Shown: one piece after another, positions 25,597 through 34,164 of the stretch | Numbering within the stretch: the stretch's first letter is position 1 | Layout of the letters: every line of letters begins with the position of its first letter | DNA from: Defluviibacillus sp043739385 | GTDB taxonomy: Bacteria; Pseudomonadota; Gammaproteobacteria; Burkholderiales; Burkholderiaceae_C | Length of the DNA stretch: 64,000 bases | NCBI GenBank assembly: GCA_043739385.1 | Contig: JAYUED010000144.1 | Location: 28,750-92,749, forward strand | Direction: 5' to 3' | Notes under the pieces: model-generated | What the model was told of the DNA's origin: nothing | Database searches by the model: none | The model's input: the letters and a program-made list of their open reading frames with translations, nothing else | Made by a program: the position numbers and the translations under genes

Positions 25597-26388
25597 TTAA
25601 GACTTGGCCGGCCACTGGAACAGCGCCGGCTCCTTGTTCAAAAAGCGGTTCACTGCAATGCTGTGCTCTTTCGTACACGCGGCTATCGCCTGCGCGTTGC
25701 TCTCGATGTCCAGCATCGCCGGCAAATCCGAACCCATGGCACCACCCAAAGCCCGCTTAACCAGGCTCACCGCCACCGGGGACGCATTCACAAAGCTGGC
25801 CGCCAGCGTCTGCGCACGGGCCATCAAGGCATCCGGTTCGTGCAGCTCCATCACAATGCCGAGTTGCAGCGCTTCAACCGCCGACACTTCACGCGCCGAC
25901 AGCATGATTTCTTTGGCCCGCTGCACACCCACGATGCGAGGCAAGGTATGGAAAGCGCCGAAGTCCGGCACCAAGCCCACCCGCATGAACGACATACAAA
26001 AGCGGGCTTTAGGTGTAGCCAGCACAAAGTCAGCGGCCAATGCGAAGCTGAACCCCGCGCCATAGGCCACGCCATCCACCGCCGCAATGACAGGACGGTC
26101 CAGCGTCAGCAGGTCTTGCAGCCAGTGGTGCAAATCGTGAAAGCGGTCGCGCCAGCCCTGGTTGCCCAAATCGGCACTCGCCGCAATGCCGCGCAAATCG
26201 CCGCCGCCGCTGAAATGCCCACCAGCACCGGCCAGCACCAGCGCGCGGATGCTGCGGTCTTCGCGCACCTGCGCCAAGGCATCGACGATCTCATCGCGCA
26301 TGGCGACGCTCAACGCATTGCGGTTAGCAGGGCTGTCCAGTGTCAGCGTTGCGACTTGGTTTTTGATTTCAAATTGGGTGAGTTTCAT
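25597..26388 (-). CDS. Crotonase-family enoyl-CoA isomerase-like protein
   Basis: A 263-residue crotonase-fold enzyme. The oxyanion-hole blocks HFSGGGDL and GVAYGAGFSF are present. Both catalytic Glu residues of enoyl-CoA hydratase are missing: the positions of Glu144 and Glu164 are Ser114 and Phe134. Instead an Asp (Asp142) occurs in GLVPDFGAFHTLPR, as in PaaG and delta3,delta2-enoyl-CoA isomerases. It is therefore more likely a double-bond isomerase than a hydratase, although simple homology would name it a hydratase. GGAGA lies 6 bases before the ATG. The 52-base leader holds a 13-bp direct repeat. It is next to a dienoyl-CoA reductase-like gene, which fits a role in unsaturated chains. 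Confidence 0.88.
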   Translation of the reverse strand: MKLTQFEIKNQVATLTLDSPANRNALSVAMRDEIVDALAQVREDRSIRALVLAGAGGHFSGGGDLRGIAASADLGNQGWRDRFHDLHHWLQDLLTLDRPVIAAVDGVAYGAGFSFALAADFVLATPKARFCMSFMRVGLVPDFGAFHTLPRIVGVQRAKEIMLSAREVSAVEALQLGIVMELHEPDALMARAQTLAASFVNASPVAVSLVKRALGGAMGSDLPAMLDIESNAQAIAACTKEHSIAVNRFLNKEPALFQWPAKS

Positions 26389-26420
26389 AAGGGTTCTCCG
26401 AAAAATAAAGGGAAATTTGG

Positions 26421-26446
26421 GGGTGTTTCAGACGGGTGTTTCAGGC
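26421..26446. repeat. 13-bp direct repeat, 2 copies, over a stop codon
   Basis: GGGTGTTTCAGAC (26421-26433) is followed at once by GGGTGTTTCAGGC (26434-26446). The TCA of the second copy is the stop codon (minus strand TGA, 26441-26443) of the dienoyl-CoA reductase-like gene, and the first copy repeats it in the leader of the crotonase gene. Confidence 0.75.
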
Positions 26447-27253
26447 GACTGCGGGCATGGCCAGCCCCAGGTTGCGTCCACCACCCAGCGAGCTGCCGCC
26501 GTCCACAGGAATGATCGCACCGGTTACATATTTGGACTTGCTCGAACCCAGGAACAGTGCCAACTCAGCCACGTCTTCCAACGTGCCCATGCGGCCCAGC
26601 GGCACGCTGGAGATCATCAGCGCCCGTGCTTCAGGTGTGGGCGCAAGACGTCGAATACCTTCGGTGCCGTCAATAGGACCGGGGATGATGGAGTTCACGC
26701 GCAGGCCGTCTGGCCCCCACTCCATCGCCAGCACGCGGATTAGCATGTCCACCCCGGCTTTGGCCGCGCACACATGGGCTTGCAACATCGTCGGGTTAAG
26801 CGCCTGCGGGGCCGAGATACTGATGAGGGAGCCACCGGGGCGCACCATATATTGATGGGCGTTGCGCATTACGTTGAAGCTGCCGTTCAAGTCAATGTCC
26901 ACGACGGTGCGAAAACCATTCGCGGACATACCCAAAGCAGGTGCGACAAAGTTGCCCGCCGCACCGGACACCAGCACGTCAAACGCCCCCATCGCGGCGT
27001 GGGCTTGCGCCAACGCCGCAGCGATGGACTCAGCGTTGCGCACATCAGCGCTGTAGCCGTGGACTTGCGTGCCCAACTTGGCGCTGATGGCTTTCAGCTC
27101 GGTCACCGCACCGTCTACCCGCTCTTGCAAACGGCTGGCGATGGCAACATTGGCACCTGCAGCGGCAAAAGCTTTGGCAATGCCCAAATTGATGCCGCTG
27201 CTGCCACCGGCCACAAAGACGTTTTTGCCTTGAAATTCAGAAATTGAGTTCAT
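26441..27253 (-). CDS. 2,4-dienoyl-CoA reductase-like SDR (DECR type)
   Basis: A 270-residue SDR with the marks of the mammalian peroxisomal 2,4-dienoyl-CoA reductase group rather than FabG: AGGSSGINLGIAKAFAAAGA, CAAGNF-like SGAAGNFVAPALGMSANGF, VVDIDLNGSFNVMR, and the catalytic Lys in HVCAAKAGVDML with no Tyr four residues before it, followed by EWGPDGLRVNSIIPGPIDG. It should reduce 2,4-dienoyl-CoA with NADPH. Together with the adjacent isomerase-like crotonase it would let cluster B degrade acids with double bonds. A GAAGG site lies 9 bases before the ATG. Confidence 0.88.
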   Translation of the reverse strand: MNSISEFQGKNVFVAGGSSGINLGIAKAFAAAGANVAIASRLQERVDGAVTELKAISAKLGTQVHGYSADVRNAESIAAALAQAHAAMGAFDVLVSGAAGNFVAPALGMSANGFRTVVDIDLNGSFNVMRNAHQYMVRPGGSLISISAPQALNPTMLQAHVCAAKAGVDMLIRVLAMEWGPDGLRVNSIIPGPIDGTEGIRRLAPTPEARALMISSVPLGRMGTLEDVAELALFLGSSKSKYVTGAIIPVDGGSSLGGGRNLGLAMPAVA

Positions 27254-27292
27254 ACGGATGCCTTCAGGTTGTCAGATATAAGGGGGCAGAGC

Positions 27293-28966
27293 TCAGGGGG
27301 ACGTTGCAGATAAAGAAGCCTTGCGCTCCGCTTCTTGCAGTTCACGCCACAGAATTTTTCCGGTGTTAGATTTGGGCAATTGGTCTACAAACGCGACGGC
27401 ACGCGGCGCTTTGTAAACCGCCATGCGTTCGCGACCCCAGGTCACGATGTCATCAACACTCACCTGACCCCGGTAGCTGGGTTTCAGCACTACCAGGGCT
27501 TTGACGCTTTCGCCACGTTTGGCGTCGTCAATAGCAATCACGCAGGCTTCATGGATGGCGGGGTGCTCGTACAAAGCGCTTTCTACCTCTGCGGGCCAGA
27601 CTTTGTAGCCGGAGGCGTTAATCATGCGTTTGAGGCGGTCACGCATGAAGAAATAGCCTTCATCGTCAATGTGGGCCAAATCGCCTGTGCGAAAGAAACG
27701 CTTACCGCCCAGCAGGATGAACGCGCTGGCGTTGGCCGCGTCGTTGCGCCAATAGCCCGTCATCACTTGCGGGCCGCATGTGACCAATTCACCCACCTCA
27801 CCTTGCGGCATTTCAGCTAAGGTCACTGGATCGATGATGCGAGATTCAACACTTTGCGTCGGCATGCCCAGACACTGGCGTTTGCCGCGTGAAATAGGGT
27901 TGGCATGGAGAAATGCCGCGGTTTCTGACAGTCCATAGGCCTCGTTGTACGACAGGTCAAAGCGCTCGCTGAGCATGGTGGCTACGGCCTCGGGCATAGC
28001 GGCACCCCCGCCAGAGAGTGTGCTTAGGCTCGATAAATCTTGTGTCAAGGCTTGCGGCTGGGCGAAGAAATCAATCACCATGGCAGGCGGGGCAGTCCAA
28101 ACAGTGATGCGGTAGCGCGCGATAAGGGTGGCTGCAACGACCGGATTCCAGCGCGACATCATCACCACAGTAGCCCCCAGTGTCATGGGCAAATTCATGC
28201 CGTTTTGCATCCCGAGCATGTGAAAAAGAGGTGCCACGCAGAGAAACACCGATTCCACCGTGAAGCCACGCCACAGTTGTGACGCCATGCTGGATGCCAG
28301 CACCGTAGCATGGGTGTGCATGCAGCCCTTGGGATGGCCGGTGGTACCCGACGTATAGGGAATGACGGCAAGGTCATTGGACTGCGGTTGAGGCAGAAGC
28401 TGCGCATCCGACACATCAACCGAACAGGCAGCGTCGAAGTCATGCGGCACGACCAAGCCTTTGGGCGACAACGATAACGGCACCGCCGCTTGGCCACTGT
28501 AGTCATAGACCACCACCGCGTCCAGCGATTCACCTTCGGCGGCGCCAAGAAAAGGCGTCACTTGCGGCAACAACTCAGACGCCACAAACGCCACCCGTGC
28601 GCCGCTGTCGGCCAGTGTGAAGCGAATCTCAGCAGTGGTGCACATCGCGCTCACCGGCACCACAGCGGCACGCACGCGCAGCGTGGCGTAATAGGCGATG
28701 ACGAACTGCGGGCAGTTCTGGCTAAGCAGCAACACCCTGTCACCCGGTTGTACGCCCAGTACGCCAGCCATGTAGACCGCCAGGGATTCAACGCGCTGGT
28801 GCAGCTGACCATAGGTCAGCACCTCATCGTTAAAAATGATGGCTGCTTTGTCGGGGTAACGCGCTGCGTTAACCGCTAGGAAATGCGGCAAACCGACTTG
28901 AGGGACACGCACCTCGTGCGGTACGCCCTTGGGCCAGAAGCGGTAATGTGAAAAGGAATTTGACAT
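27293..28966 (-). CDS. Acyl-CoA synthetase / AMP-dependent ligase 2
   Basis: A 557-residue ANL ligase, probably for a medium- or long-chain acid. The P-loop is YTSGTTGHPKGCMHTHA, A5 is YNEAYGLSETA, A7 FRTGDLAHIDDEGYFFMRDR, and the C-terminal catalytic Lys is in SNTGKILWREL. The start is ATG 28966 (MSNSFSHYRFWPKGVP), which agrees with the family; the longer frame to 29119 runs back into the next ligase gene and is rejected. The gap to that gene is only 16 bases, so the two ligases are co-transcribed. Confidence 0.92.
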   Translation of the reverse strand: MSNSFSHYRFWPKGVPHEVRVPQVGLPHFLAVNAARYPDKAAIIFNDEVLTYGQLHQRVESLAVYMAGVLGVQPGDRVLLLSQNCPQFVIAYYATLRVRAAVVPVSAMCTTAEIRFTLADSGARVAFVASELLPQVTPFLGAAEGESLDAVVVYDYSGQAAVPLSLSPKGLVVPHDFDAACSVDVSDAQLLPQPQSNDLAVIPYTSGTTGHPKGCMHTHATVLASSMASQLWRGFTVESVFLCVAPLFHMLGMQNGMNLPMTLGATVVMMSRWNPVVAATLIARYRITVWTAPPAMVIDFFAQPQALTQDLSSLSTLSGGGAAMPEAVATMLSERFDLSYNEAYGLSETAAFLHANPISRGKRQCLGMPTQSVESRIIDPVTLAEMPQGEVGELVTCGPQVMTGYWRNDAANASAFILLGGKRFFRTGDLAHIDDEGYFFMRDRLKRMINASGYKVWPAEVESALYEHPAIHEACVIAIDDAKRGESVKALVVLKPSYRGQVSVDDIVTWGRERMAVYKAPRAVAFVDQLPKSNTGKILWRELQEAERKASLSATSP

Positions 28967-28982
28967 TCCGAACCCCTTAAAC

Positions 28983-30569
28983 TTAAACCAGGTGCGAGCT
29001 GTGGCCCACCCAGTACTTGTCACGCAACAGGCGTTTGTACAGCTTGCCGGTGGGATGACGTGGCAGTTCCGCCGTGAAATCAACAGACCTGGGACATTTG
29101 AAATCAGCCAAGTGCTCACGGCAAAAGGCGATCAATTCGGCCTCCAGTTCTGGGCCAGCCTCATGCAAATTACGCGGCTCGACCACGGCTTTGACAGCTT
29201 CGCCAAAGTCTTCGCTGGGTACACCCAACACGGCTACATCCAACACCTTGGGGTGGGTGACAAGCAGGTTTTCAACTTCTTGCGGGTAGATGTTGACCCC
29301 GCCCGAAATAATCATGTAGGACTTGCGGTCGGTGAGGTAGAGATAGCCCTCCTCGTCCACATAGCCCACGTCTCCCAGCGTCGTCCAGCCTTGAGCGTTT
29401 TTGGCTTCCTGAGTTTTGGCAACATCGTTGTGGTATTCAAAAACCTTGCCGTCAGCGAAGTAGATGTTGCCAATCTCACGCGTGGGCAGCTCTTCGCCAA
29501 ACACACCGCAAATTTTGAGCTTACCAATCACCGCCTTGCCCACTGTGCCTTTATGCGTCAACCACTCAGGGCTTTGCACCAGCGTCATGCCGTTGCCTTC
29601 GGTGCCCGCGTAATACTCCCAAATCAAAGGGCCCCACCAAGCGATCATCTGCTCCTTGATGGGTATCGGGCAGGGTGCTGCAGCATGGATGGCAAATTTG
29701 AGCGAGGACACGTCGTACGCGGCACGGCGTTCAGGGTCAAGCTTCAACATCCGCACAAACATCGTCGGCACCAGCTGGGTGTGGGTCGCTTGGTGCTTTT
29801 GCAGTTGTGCCAAAAAGGCTTCTGGCTCGAAGTGCTCCATGATGACAATGCTGGCACCTAGGCGCATCGCGTTCATGCAAAAGCGCATGGGTGCAGCGTG
29901 GTAGAGCGGTGCAGGTGACAGGTACACCATGGACGGCCCAAAGCCAAAATAAGCGCTGCAAATACTGGTGAGGGAATTACTCACGTCAATCTCAGGCGAA
30001 TCTGGCGGCAAAAACACTCCCTTGGGGTTGCCCGTGGTGCCCGAGGAATACAGCATGTCACCGCCGGCCGTTTGGTCAGTTATCGGCGTGATGGGCTGCT
30101 TGGCAAGCCGCGCTTCCAAGGCGTCGTAACCCGCATCAGCACCGTCCACCATCAGGCGGGTACTCACCTTGGACATCGACGGCAGCAGCGCCTGTGCCAA
30201 CGTGCCCAGGGCGTGCGAGGTAACCAACAGTTTGGCAGCGCAGTTCTCAATGATGTAGGCGGCTTCACCAGCCTTAAGCCGGGTGCTGATAGCCGTAAAA
30301 ATAATGCCTGCGCGCTGAGCACCCCAGCAAATTTCAAAAAACCGGGCGTGGTTCTCGAGCATCACAGCGATGTGATCCCCCGCCTTCAGGCCCGCGTCAC
30401 GCAACAGATGGGCGAACTGGTTGGAGCGCTCATCGAGCTGCTGGTACGTTACCACCTCGCCACTGTCAGCCATGGTGTAGGCTGGCTTGTGGGGGGTAAT
30501 TTTGGCGTGGTAGCAGGGATGGAAGGTATTCGGATTCGGGCTTGGATTAGGTTTTGTAGTTGTGATCAC
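28983..30569 (-). CDS. Acyl-CoA synthetase / AMP-dependent ligase 3
   Basis: A 528-residue ANL ligase. The P-loop is YSSGTTGNPKGVFLPPD, A5 YAGTEGNG, A7 WTTLGDVGYVDEEGYLYLTD, A8 SGGVNIYPQEVEN and the catalytic Lys in HPTGKLYKRLL. The binding pocket motif YYAGTEGNGMT is of the type seen in ligases for bulky or cyclic acids, but the substrate cannot be named. Translation starts at GTG 30569, preceded by AGGAGACAACAGC. Its leader carries a 9-bp repeat. Two ligases side by side suggest two entry substrates or two activation steps, as for a side chain and a ring. Confidence 0.92.
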   Translation of the reverse strand: MITTTKPNPSPNPNTFHPCYHAKITPHKPAYTMADSGEVVTYQQLDERSNQFAHLLRDAGLKAGDHIAVMLENHARFFEICWGAQRAGIIFTAISTRLKAGEAAYIIENCAAKLLVTSHALGTLAQALLPSMSKVSTRLMVDGADAGYDALEARLAKQPITPITDQTAGGDMLYSSGTTGNPKGVFLPPDSPEIDVSNSLTSICSAYFGFGPSMVYLSPAPLYHAAPMRFCMNAMRLGASIVIMEHFEPEAFLAQLQKHQATHTQLVPTMFVRMLKLDPERRAAYDVSSLKFAIHAAAPCPIPIKEQMIAWWGPLIWEYYAGTEGNGMTLVQSPEWLTHKGTVGKAVIGKLKICGVFGEELPTREIGNIYFADGKVFEYHNDVAKTQEAKNAQGWTTLGDVGYVDEEGYLYLTDRKSYMIISGGVNIYPQEVENLLVTHPKVLDVAVLGVPSEDFGEAVKAVVEPRNLHEAGPELEAELIAFCREHLADFKCPRSVDFTAELPRHPTGKLYKRLLRDKYWVGHSSHLV

Positions 30570-30601
30570 GCTGTTGTCTCCTGTGGTTTTTGAACTCTTC
30601 G

Positions 30602-30628
30602 GGTGCAGTGGTGTCAGTGTTATCAGTG
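30602..30628. repeat. 9-bp tandem repeat, 3 units, between ligase 3 and acyl-CoA dehydrogenase 3
   Basis: GGTGCAGTG (30602), GTGTCAGTG (30611) and TTATCAGTG (30620-30628), each ending in CAGTG. The array ends two bases from the acyl-CoA dehydrogenase 3 stop codon (30631-30633) and lies in the leader of ligase 3. Confidence 0.7.
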
Positions 30629-30630
30629 GT

Positions 30631-31788
30631 CTACAAATTACGCGAAATCAACTCCTTCATTACCTCGCTGGTACCGCCGTAAATGCGGCTTACGCGTGAA
30701 TCTACGAAAGCGCGGCAAATCGGGTACGCCATCATGTAGCCGTAGCCGCCGTAAAGTTGCAGCAGTTCGTCCAGCGCACTGCCCAGTTCTTCGGTGCAGT
30801 AAAGTTTGGCGATGGCGGCTTCTTCCACCGTCAGTTTGCGGCGCAGGTGCTCGGCCAAGTACATGTCAACCATCATGCGCATGGCCGTGGCACGGGATTT
30901 GATGTCGGCCAGCTTGAAGCGCGTGTTCTGAAAATCAAACAGTGGCTTGCCAAACACCACGCGCTCTTTGGTGTAGCGAATGGTCTCGGTCAGCATGGCT
31001 TCGAGCTTGGCCGCGCAGCTGATGGCGATGATGAAGCGCTCTTGCGCCAGCTCGGTCATCAGGTAGGCAAAGCCTTTGCCCTCCTCGCCCAGCAAATTGC
31101 TCACCGGCACTCGCATATCGTCAAAAAACAGTTCCGCCGTGTCGGCGGCCTCTTGGCCCATCTTCTCCAGCTTGGCACCTTTACGAAAGCCGGGACGGTC
31201 AGCTTCCACCAAAATCAGCGATACACCTTTGGAGCCTAACTCGGGCTGGGTCTTCACTACCAGCACCACCAAATCACAGTTCAAACCGTTGGAGATGAAG
31301 GTTTTAGAGCCATTGATGACGTACTCATCGCCATCGCGCACCGCCGTGGTTCGGATGGCTTTCAGGTCGCTGCCTGCACCCGGCTCGCTCATGGCAATAG
31401 CCAGAATCGTCTCGCCGCGTGCGCAGGATACCAGCCAGCGCTTTTTCTGCGCGTCCGTACCCAAGCGCTCTATGTAAGGCGCAATGATGTCCGAATGCAA
31501 ATAAAACCCCGGCCCGCTGATACCCGATTTGGCTATTTCCTCAATCAACACTGCGCAATGGCCAAAATCGCCCCCCGCGCCGCCCCACTCTTCCGACTGG
31601 GCTGTACAGAGCAATCCCTCACGCCCAGCTTTTAGCCATGTCTCCCGGTCTACGCGGCCGTCCTTGTCCCACTGGGCTTGCAAAGGCTTACATTCGCGCT
31701 CAATGAAGCGACGCACGGTATCTCTGTAAGCCTCGTGGTCTTCTCGGAACACGGTACGGGGGAAAGTTAAAACGCTGTCCATGGTCAT
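30631..31788 (-). CDS. Acyl-CoA dehydrogenase 3 (long-chain/isovaleryl type)
   Basis: A 385-residue acyl-CoA dehydrogenase with IAMSEPGAGSDLKAIRT and FISNGLNCDLVVL. The usual YEGT catalytic site reads IYGGTSEVMKELI, with Gly in place of Glu; the base is probably the Glu in ELAQERFIIAI, which is where long-chain and isovaleryl-CoA dehydrogenases carry theirs. That points to branched or bulky substrates. It lies upstream of ligase 3 and downstream of the MaoC gene in the same direction. The 63-base gap upstream shows no gene. Confidence 0.93.
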   Translation of the reverse strand: MTMDSVLTFPRTVFREDHEAYRDTVRRFIERECKPLQAQWDKDGRVDRETWLKAGREGLLCTAQSEEWGGAGGDFGHCAVLIEEIAKSGISGPGFYLHSDIIAPYIERLGTDAQKKRWLVSCARGETILAIAMSEPGAGSDLKAIRTTAVRDGDEYVINGSKTFISNGLNCDLVVLVVKTQPELGSKGVSLILVEADRPGFRKGAKLEKMGQEAADTAELFFDDMRVPVSNLLGEEGKGFAYLMTELAQERFIIAISCAAKLEAMLTETIRYTKERVVFGKPLFDFQNTRFKLADIKSRATAMRMMVDMYLAEHLRRKLTVEEAAIAKLYCTEELGSALDELLQLYGGYGYMMAYPICRAFVDSRVSRIYGGTSEVMKELISRNL

Positions 31789-31851
31789 GATGTTGGTCTC
31801 TTTGTATTTTTAGGTGAGTTAAGGGCGGGCACAAGATAGGCAGAGGAAGGC

Positions 31852-32316
31852 TTACGGCAAGGCCAGCACAGCCTCACCGGACAGCTTAACCTGACCGTCT
31901 TGGTTCATCGTGGTCAGCGTGACGCGCACACAGCGTTCGCTATGGCTACCCACATTCCGCTCAAATTTCTCGTCAACGCGACCCGTGCAGCTGATGCGCT
32001 CATGCAACTGAGTTATAGCGGCAAACCGCACGCTGAACTCACGCACGGCGGTTTGTGGCACCCAGTCCGTCAGCAAGCGGCCGAGCCACGCCATGGACAA
32101 CATGCCATGCGCAAACACATCAGGCTGGCCCGCAGATTTGGCGAAATCGCTGTCCACGTGGATAGGATTGTGGTCACCAGAAGCACCACAGTACAGCGCC
32201 AAAGCCAGACGGGAAACGGGGGGTGCATCAAAAGCAGGCAGCACGTCGCCCACCTGAACGCTGTCAAAGCGCAAAGGAGCGTTTTCAGGGGTTTTGTCAG
32301 GAGCGTTCTTAGTCAT
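31852..32316 (-). CDS. MaoC-family enoyl-CoA hydratase, active subunit
   Basis: A 154-residue single hot-dog protein with the complete hydratase-2 active site: ASGDHNPIHVDSDFAKSAG, with the catalytic Asp48 and His53. It should add water to a trans-2-enoyl-CoA giving the (3R)-hydroxyacyl-CoA, the form used by MFE-2-like dehydrogenases such as the one at 24628-25542. It is encoded 31 bases downstream of a second hot-dog protein without an active site, and the pair probably form a heteromeric hydratase like ChsH1-ChsH2 or HadAB. Confidence 0.92.
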   Translation of the reverse strand: MTKNAPDKTPENAPLRFDSVQVGDVLPAFDAPPVSRLALALYCGASGDHNPIHVDSDFAKSAGQPDVFAHGMLSMAWLGRLLTDWVPQTAVREFSVRFAAITQLHERISCTGRVDEKFERNVGSHSERCVRVTLTTMNQDGQVKLSGEAVLALP

Positions 32317-32347
32317 GGGTTGAATCCATCCATGGGTAGGTAAAAGT

Positions 32348-32785
32348 TCATCGCAACACCGTCACACCACGCAGCTCAGCGATCAGCACGCCATGCTGGT
32401 TGGTGACCTGAGTTTTGCGCACTACGAACTCCAGTGCGCCATTTTTTTTGTCGTAAATATCCTCAATGCGCTGCGAAAAATGGAGCACGTCTCCCGCATA
32501 GGCCATGGCATGGTAGGTAAAAGCCTGCTCGCCGTGAAGCAAGCGGGTGTAGTCCAAGCCCAGCAAATTGCGGATAGCCGAAGGGTCAGGCGAAGCCATT
32601 TCCAGGCAGAACAAAAACGTCGGGGGTACGGGCAGCGCCGGGTGGCCAGCCGCACGGGCGGCCGCTTCGTCGCTGTAAACCGGGTCAGCTTGGCCCGTGG
32701 CTTTGGCAAAGAACTGTAAACGGCCTGCCTCTACAGGCACACTGAATGCGGGCATGCTGTGCCCTATGTAGCGTCGGTCAATCAT
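32348..32785 (-). CDS. MaoC-like hot-dog protein without active site (hydratase partner subunit)
   Basis: A 145-residue hot-dog protein matching the N-terminal half-domain of FAS1-like/MaoC hydratases (MIDRRYIGHSMPAFSVPVE, FFAKATGQADPVYSDEAAA). The D-x-N-P-x-H signature is absent, as expected for the non-catalytic half of a double hot-dog. The start is ATG 32785; an upstream ATG at 32842 lies inside the thiolase gene and is rejected. It sits between the complete thiolase gene and the active MaoC gene and is probably the structural partner of the latter. Confidence 0.9.
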   Translation of the reverse strand: MIDRRYIGHSMPAFSVPVEAGRLQFFAKATGQADPVYSDEAAARAAGHPALPVPPTFLFCLEMASPDPSAIRNLLGLDYTRLLHGEQAFTYHAMAYAGDVLHFSQRIEDIYDKKNGALEFVVRKTQVTNQHGVLIAELRGVTVLR

Positions 32786-32799
32786 CGCGCAAACCCCAG

Positions 32800-34005
32800 T
32801 CAGGCTACGGTGTCTACAGCTTGGTACAGCGTCACCACGCACGCACCGCCAAGACCTAAGTTGTGCTGCAAGGCCAGCCGTGCACCTTCCACCTGCCGCT
32901 GGTCTGCCTGCCCACGCAGCTGCCAGACCAGCTCAGCGCACTGCGCTAAACCGGTAGCACCCAGTGGGTGGCCCTTGGACAACAGCCCGCCGGAAGGGTT
33001 GGTGACGATACGCCCGCCGTAGGTGTTGTCTCCGTCCAGAATGAATTTTTCAGCGGTGCCCTCGGGTGTCAAACCTAGACCTTCGTAGGTAATGAGTTCG
33101 TTGGCTGTAAAGCAGTCATGCAGCTCAACCACGTCCAGATCGTCCGGGCCTATGCCTGCAGCCTCGTAAACCTGCTGGGCCGCAGCAGCGGTCATGTCGT
33201 AGCCCACCAGTTGGCGCATGTCGCGACTCTCGAAGGTGCTGGGGGTGTCGGTGGTCATGGCCTGAGCGGCAATCACCACGCGGCGGTCCAAATTGTGTTT
33301 TTTAGCGAAGTCGGCAGAGCAGACGATGGCTGCCGCAGCACCGCATGTAGGCGGGCAGCATTGGTAGCGCGTCAGCGGCGCAAACACGGTAGGCGAGGCC
33401 ATCACCTCGTCCAGCGTCAGGGTTTGGCGAAACACGGCCAGCGGGTTGCGCGCCGCGTGCTGCCGGGCTTTGACCGAGATGCGGCCAAAGGTGTCGGGGC
33501 GAATGCCGTATTCCTTGATGTAGTCACGCCCTGCCCCACCAAAAAACTGGGCAGCTCGAGGTAAGGCCGGTTCCGTGCCTTGGTAGGCGTCCATCACTTG
33601 CGCAAACCGTGCCAAAGGCGCAGGCCGGTCGCTGTAAGCGCCTTTGAGCGCGCCGGGCACCATCTGATCGAACCCCAAAGCGATGGCGCACTCGACCATG
33701 CCACTTTCCACCGCTTGACGCGCCAGAAACAGTGCACTAGAGCCAGAAGAACAGTTGTTGTTAACGTTGACCACCGGGATGCCCGTCAGCCCCACGCCGT
33801 AGATGGCGGCTTGACCCGAGGTGGAGTCGCCGTACACGTAGCCCACATAGGCCTGCTGCACTTCGCTGTACGGCACGCCAGCATCGTCCAGAGCCAGCTG
33901 GGCAGCTCGTGCGCCCATCACGGTGTAGGGGTCACTGGCCCCAGGCTTGGTGAAGGGAATCATGCCTACGCCTACGACGTGGACGGCTCGTTTCATTGCA
34001 CCCAT
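32800..34005 (-). CDS. SCPx-type thiolase (acetyl-CoA/propionyl-CoA acyltransferase)
   Basis: A 401-residue thiolase of the sterol carrier protein X group with a complete active site: Cys85 in NNNCSSGSSA, the GHPLGATG His, and HNLGLGGACVVTLY at the C terminus, where SCPx enzymes have His-Asn in place of the second Cys. It should cleave 3-oxoacyl-CoA, including 2-methyl-branched ones. The start is ATG 34005, with GGAGA five bases before it; upstream in-frame ATG at 34038 is rejected. It heads the MaoC pair-dehydrogenase-ligase run. The 159-base gap upstream shows no gene and may hold the promoter. Confidence 0.92.
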   Translation of the reverse strand: MGAMKRAVHVVGVGMIPFTKPGASDPYTVMGARAAQLALDDAGVPYSEVQQAYVGYVYGDSTSGQAAIYGVGLTGIPVVNVNNNCSSGSSALFLARQAVESGMVECAIALGFDQMVPGALKGAYSDRPAPLARFAQVMDAYQGTEPALPRAAQFFGGAGRDYIKEYGIRPDTFGRISVKARQHAARNPLAVFRQTLTLDEVMASPTVFAPLTRYQCCPPTCGAAAAIVCSADFAKKHNLDRRVVIAAQAMTTDTPSTFESRDMRQLVGYDMTAAAAQQVYEAAGIGPDDLDVVELHDCFTANELITYEGLGLTPEGTAEKFILDGDNTYGGRIVTNPSGGLLSKGHPLGATGLAQCAELVWQLRGQADQRQVEGARLALQHNLGLGGACVVTLYQAVDTVA

Positions 34006-34164
34006 GCTGGTCTCCAAACTTGTTGTGTTGGGTGCCAAGTGTGGGCGTCAACGCGGGTTAAACCAATGACGAATTGGCTCAAAATGATTGGCAAAAATGG
34101 TCAACAGCCCGCAGTTGACCTAGGTTTTCCCTAAGTTGAGCGGATGTTGCACTGCTCTGAGCGC

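Noticed and set aside
28967..29119. 51-residue N-terminal extension of ligase 2
   Set aside because: It overlaps the next gene, is rich in Cys and Trp unlike the family, and ATG 28966 matches the expected start.
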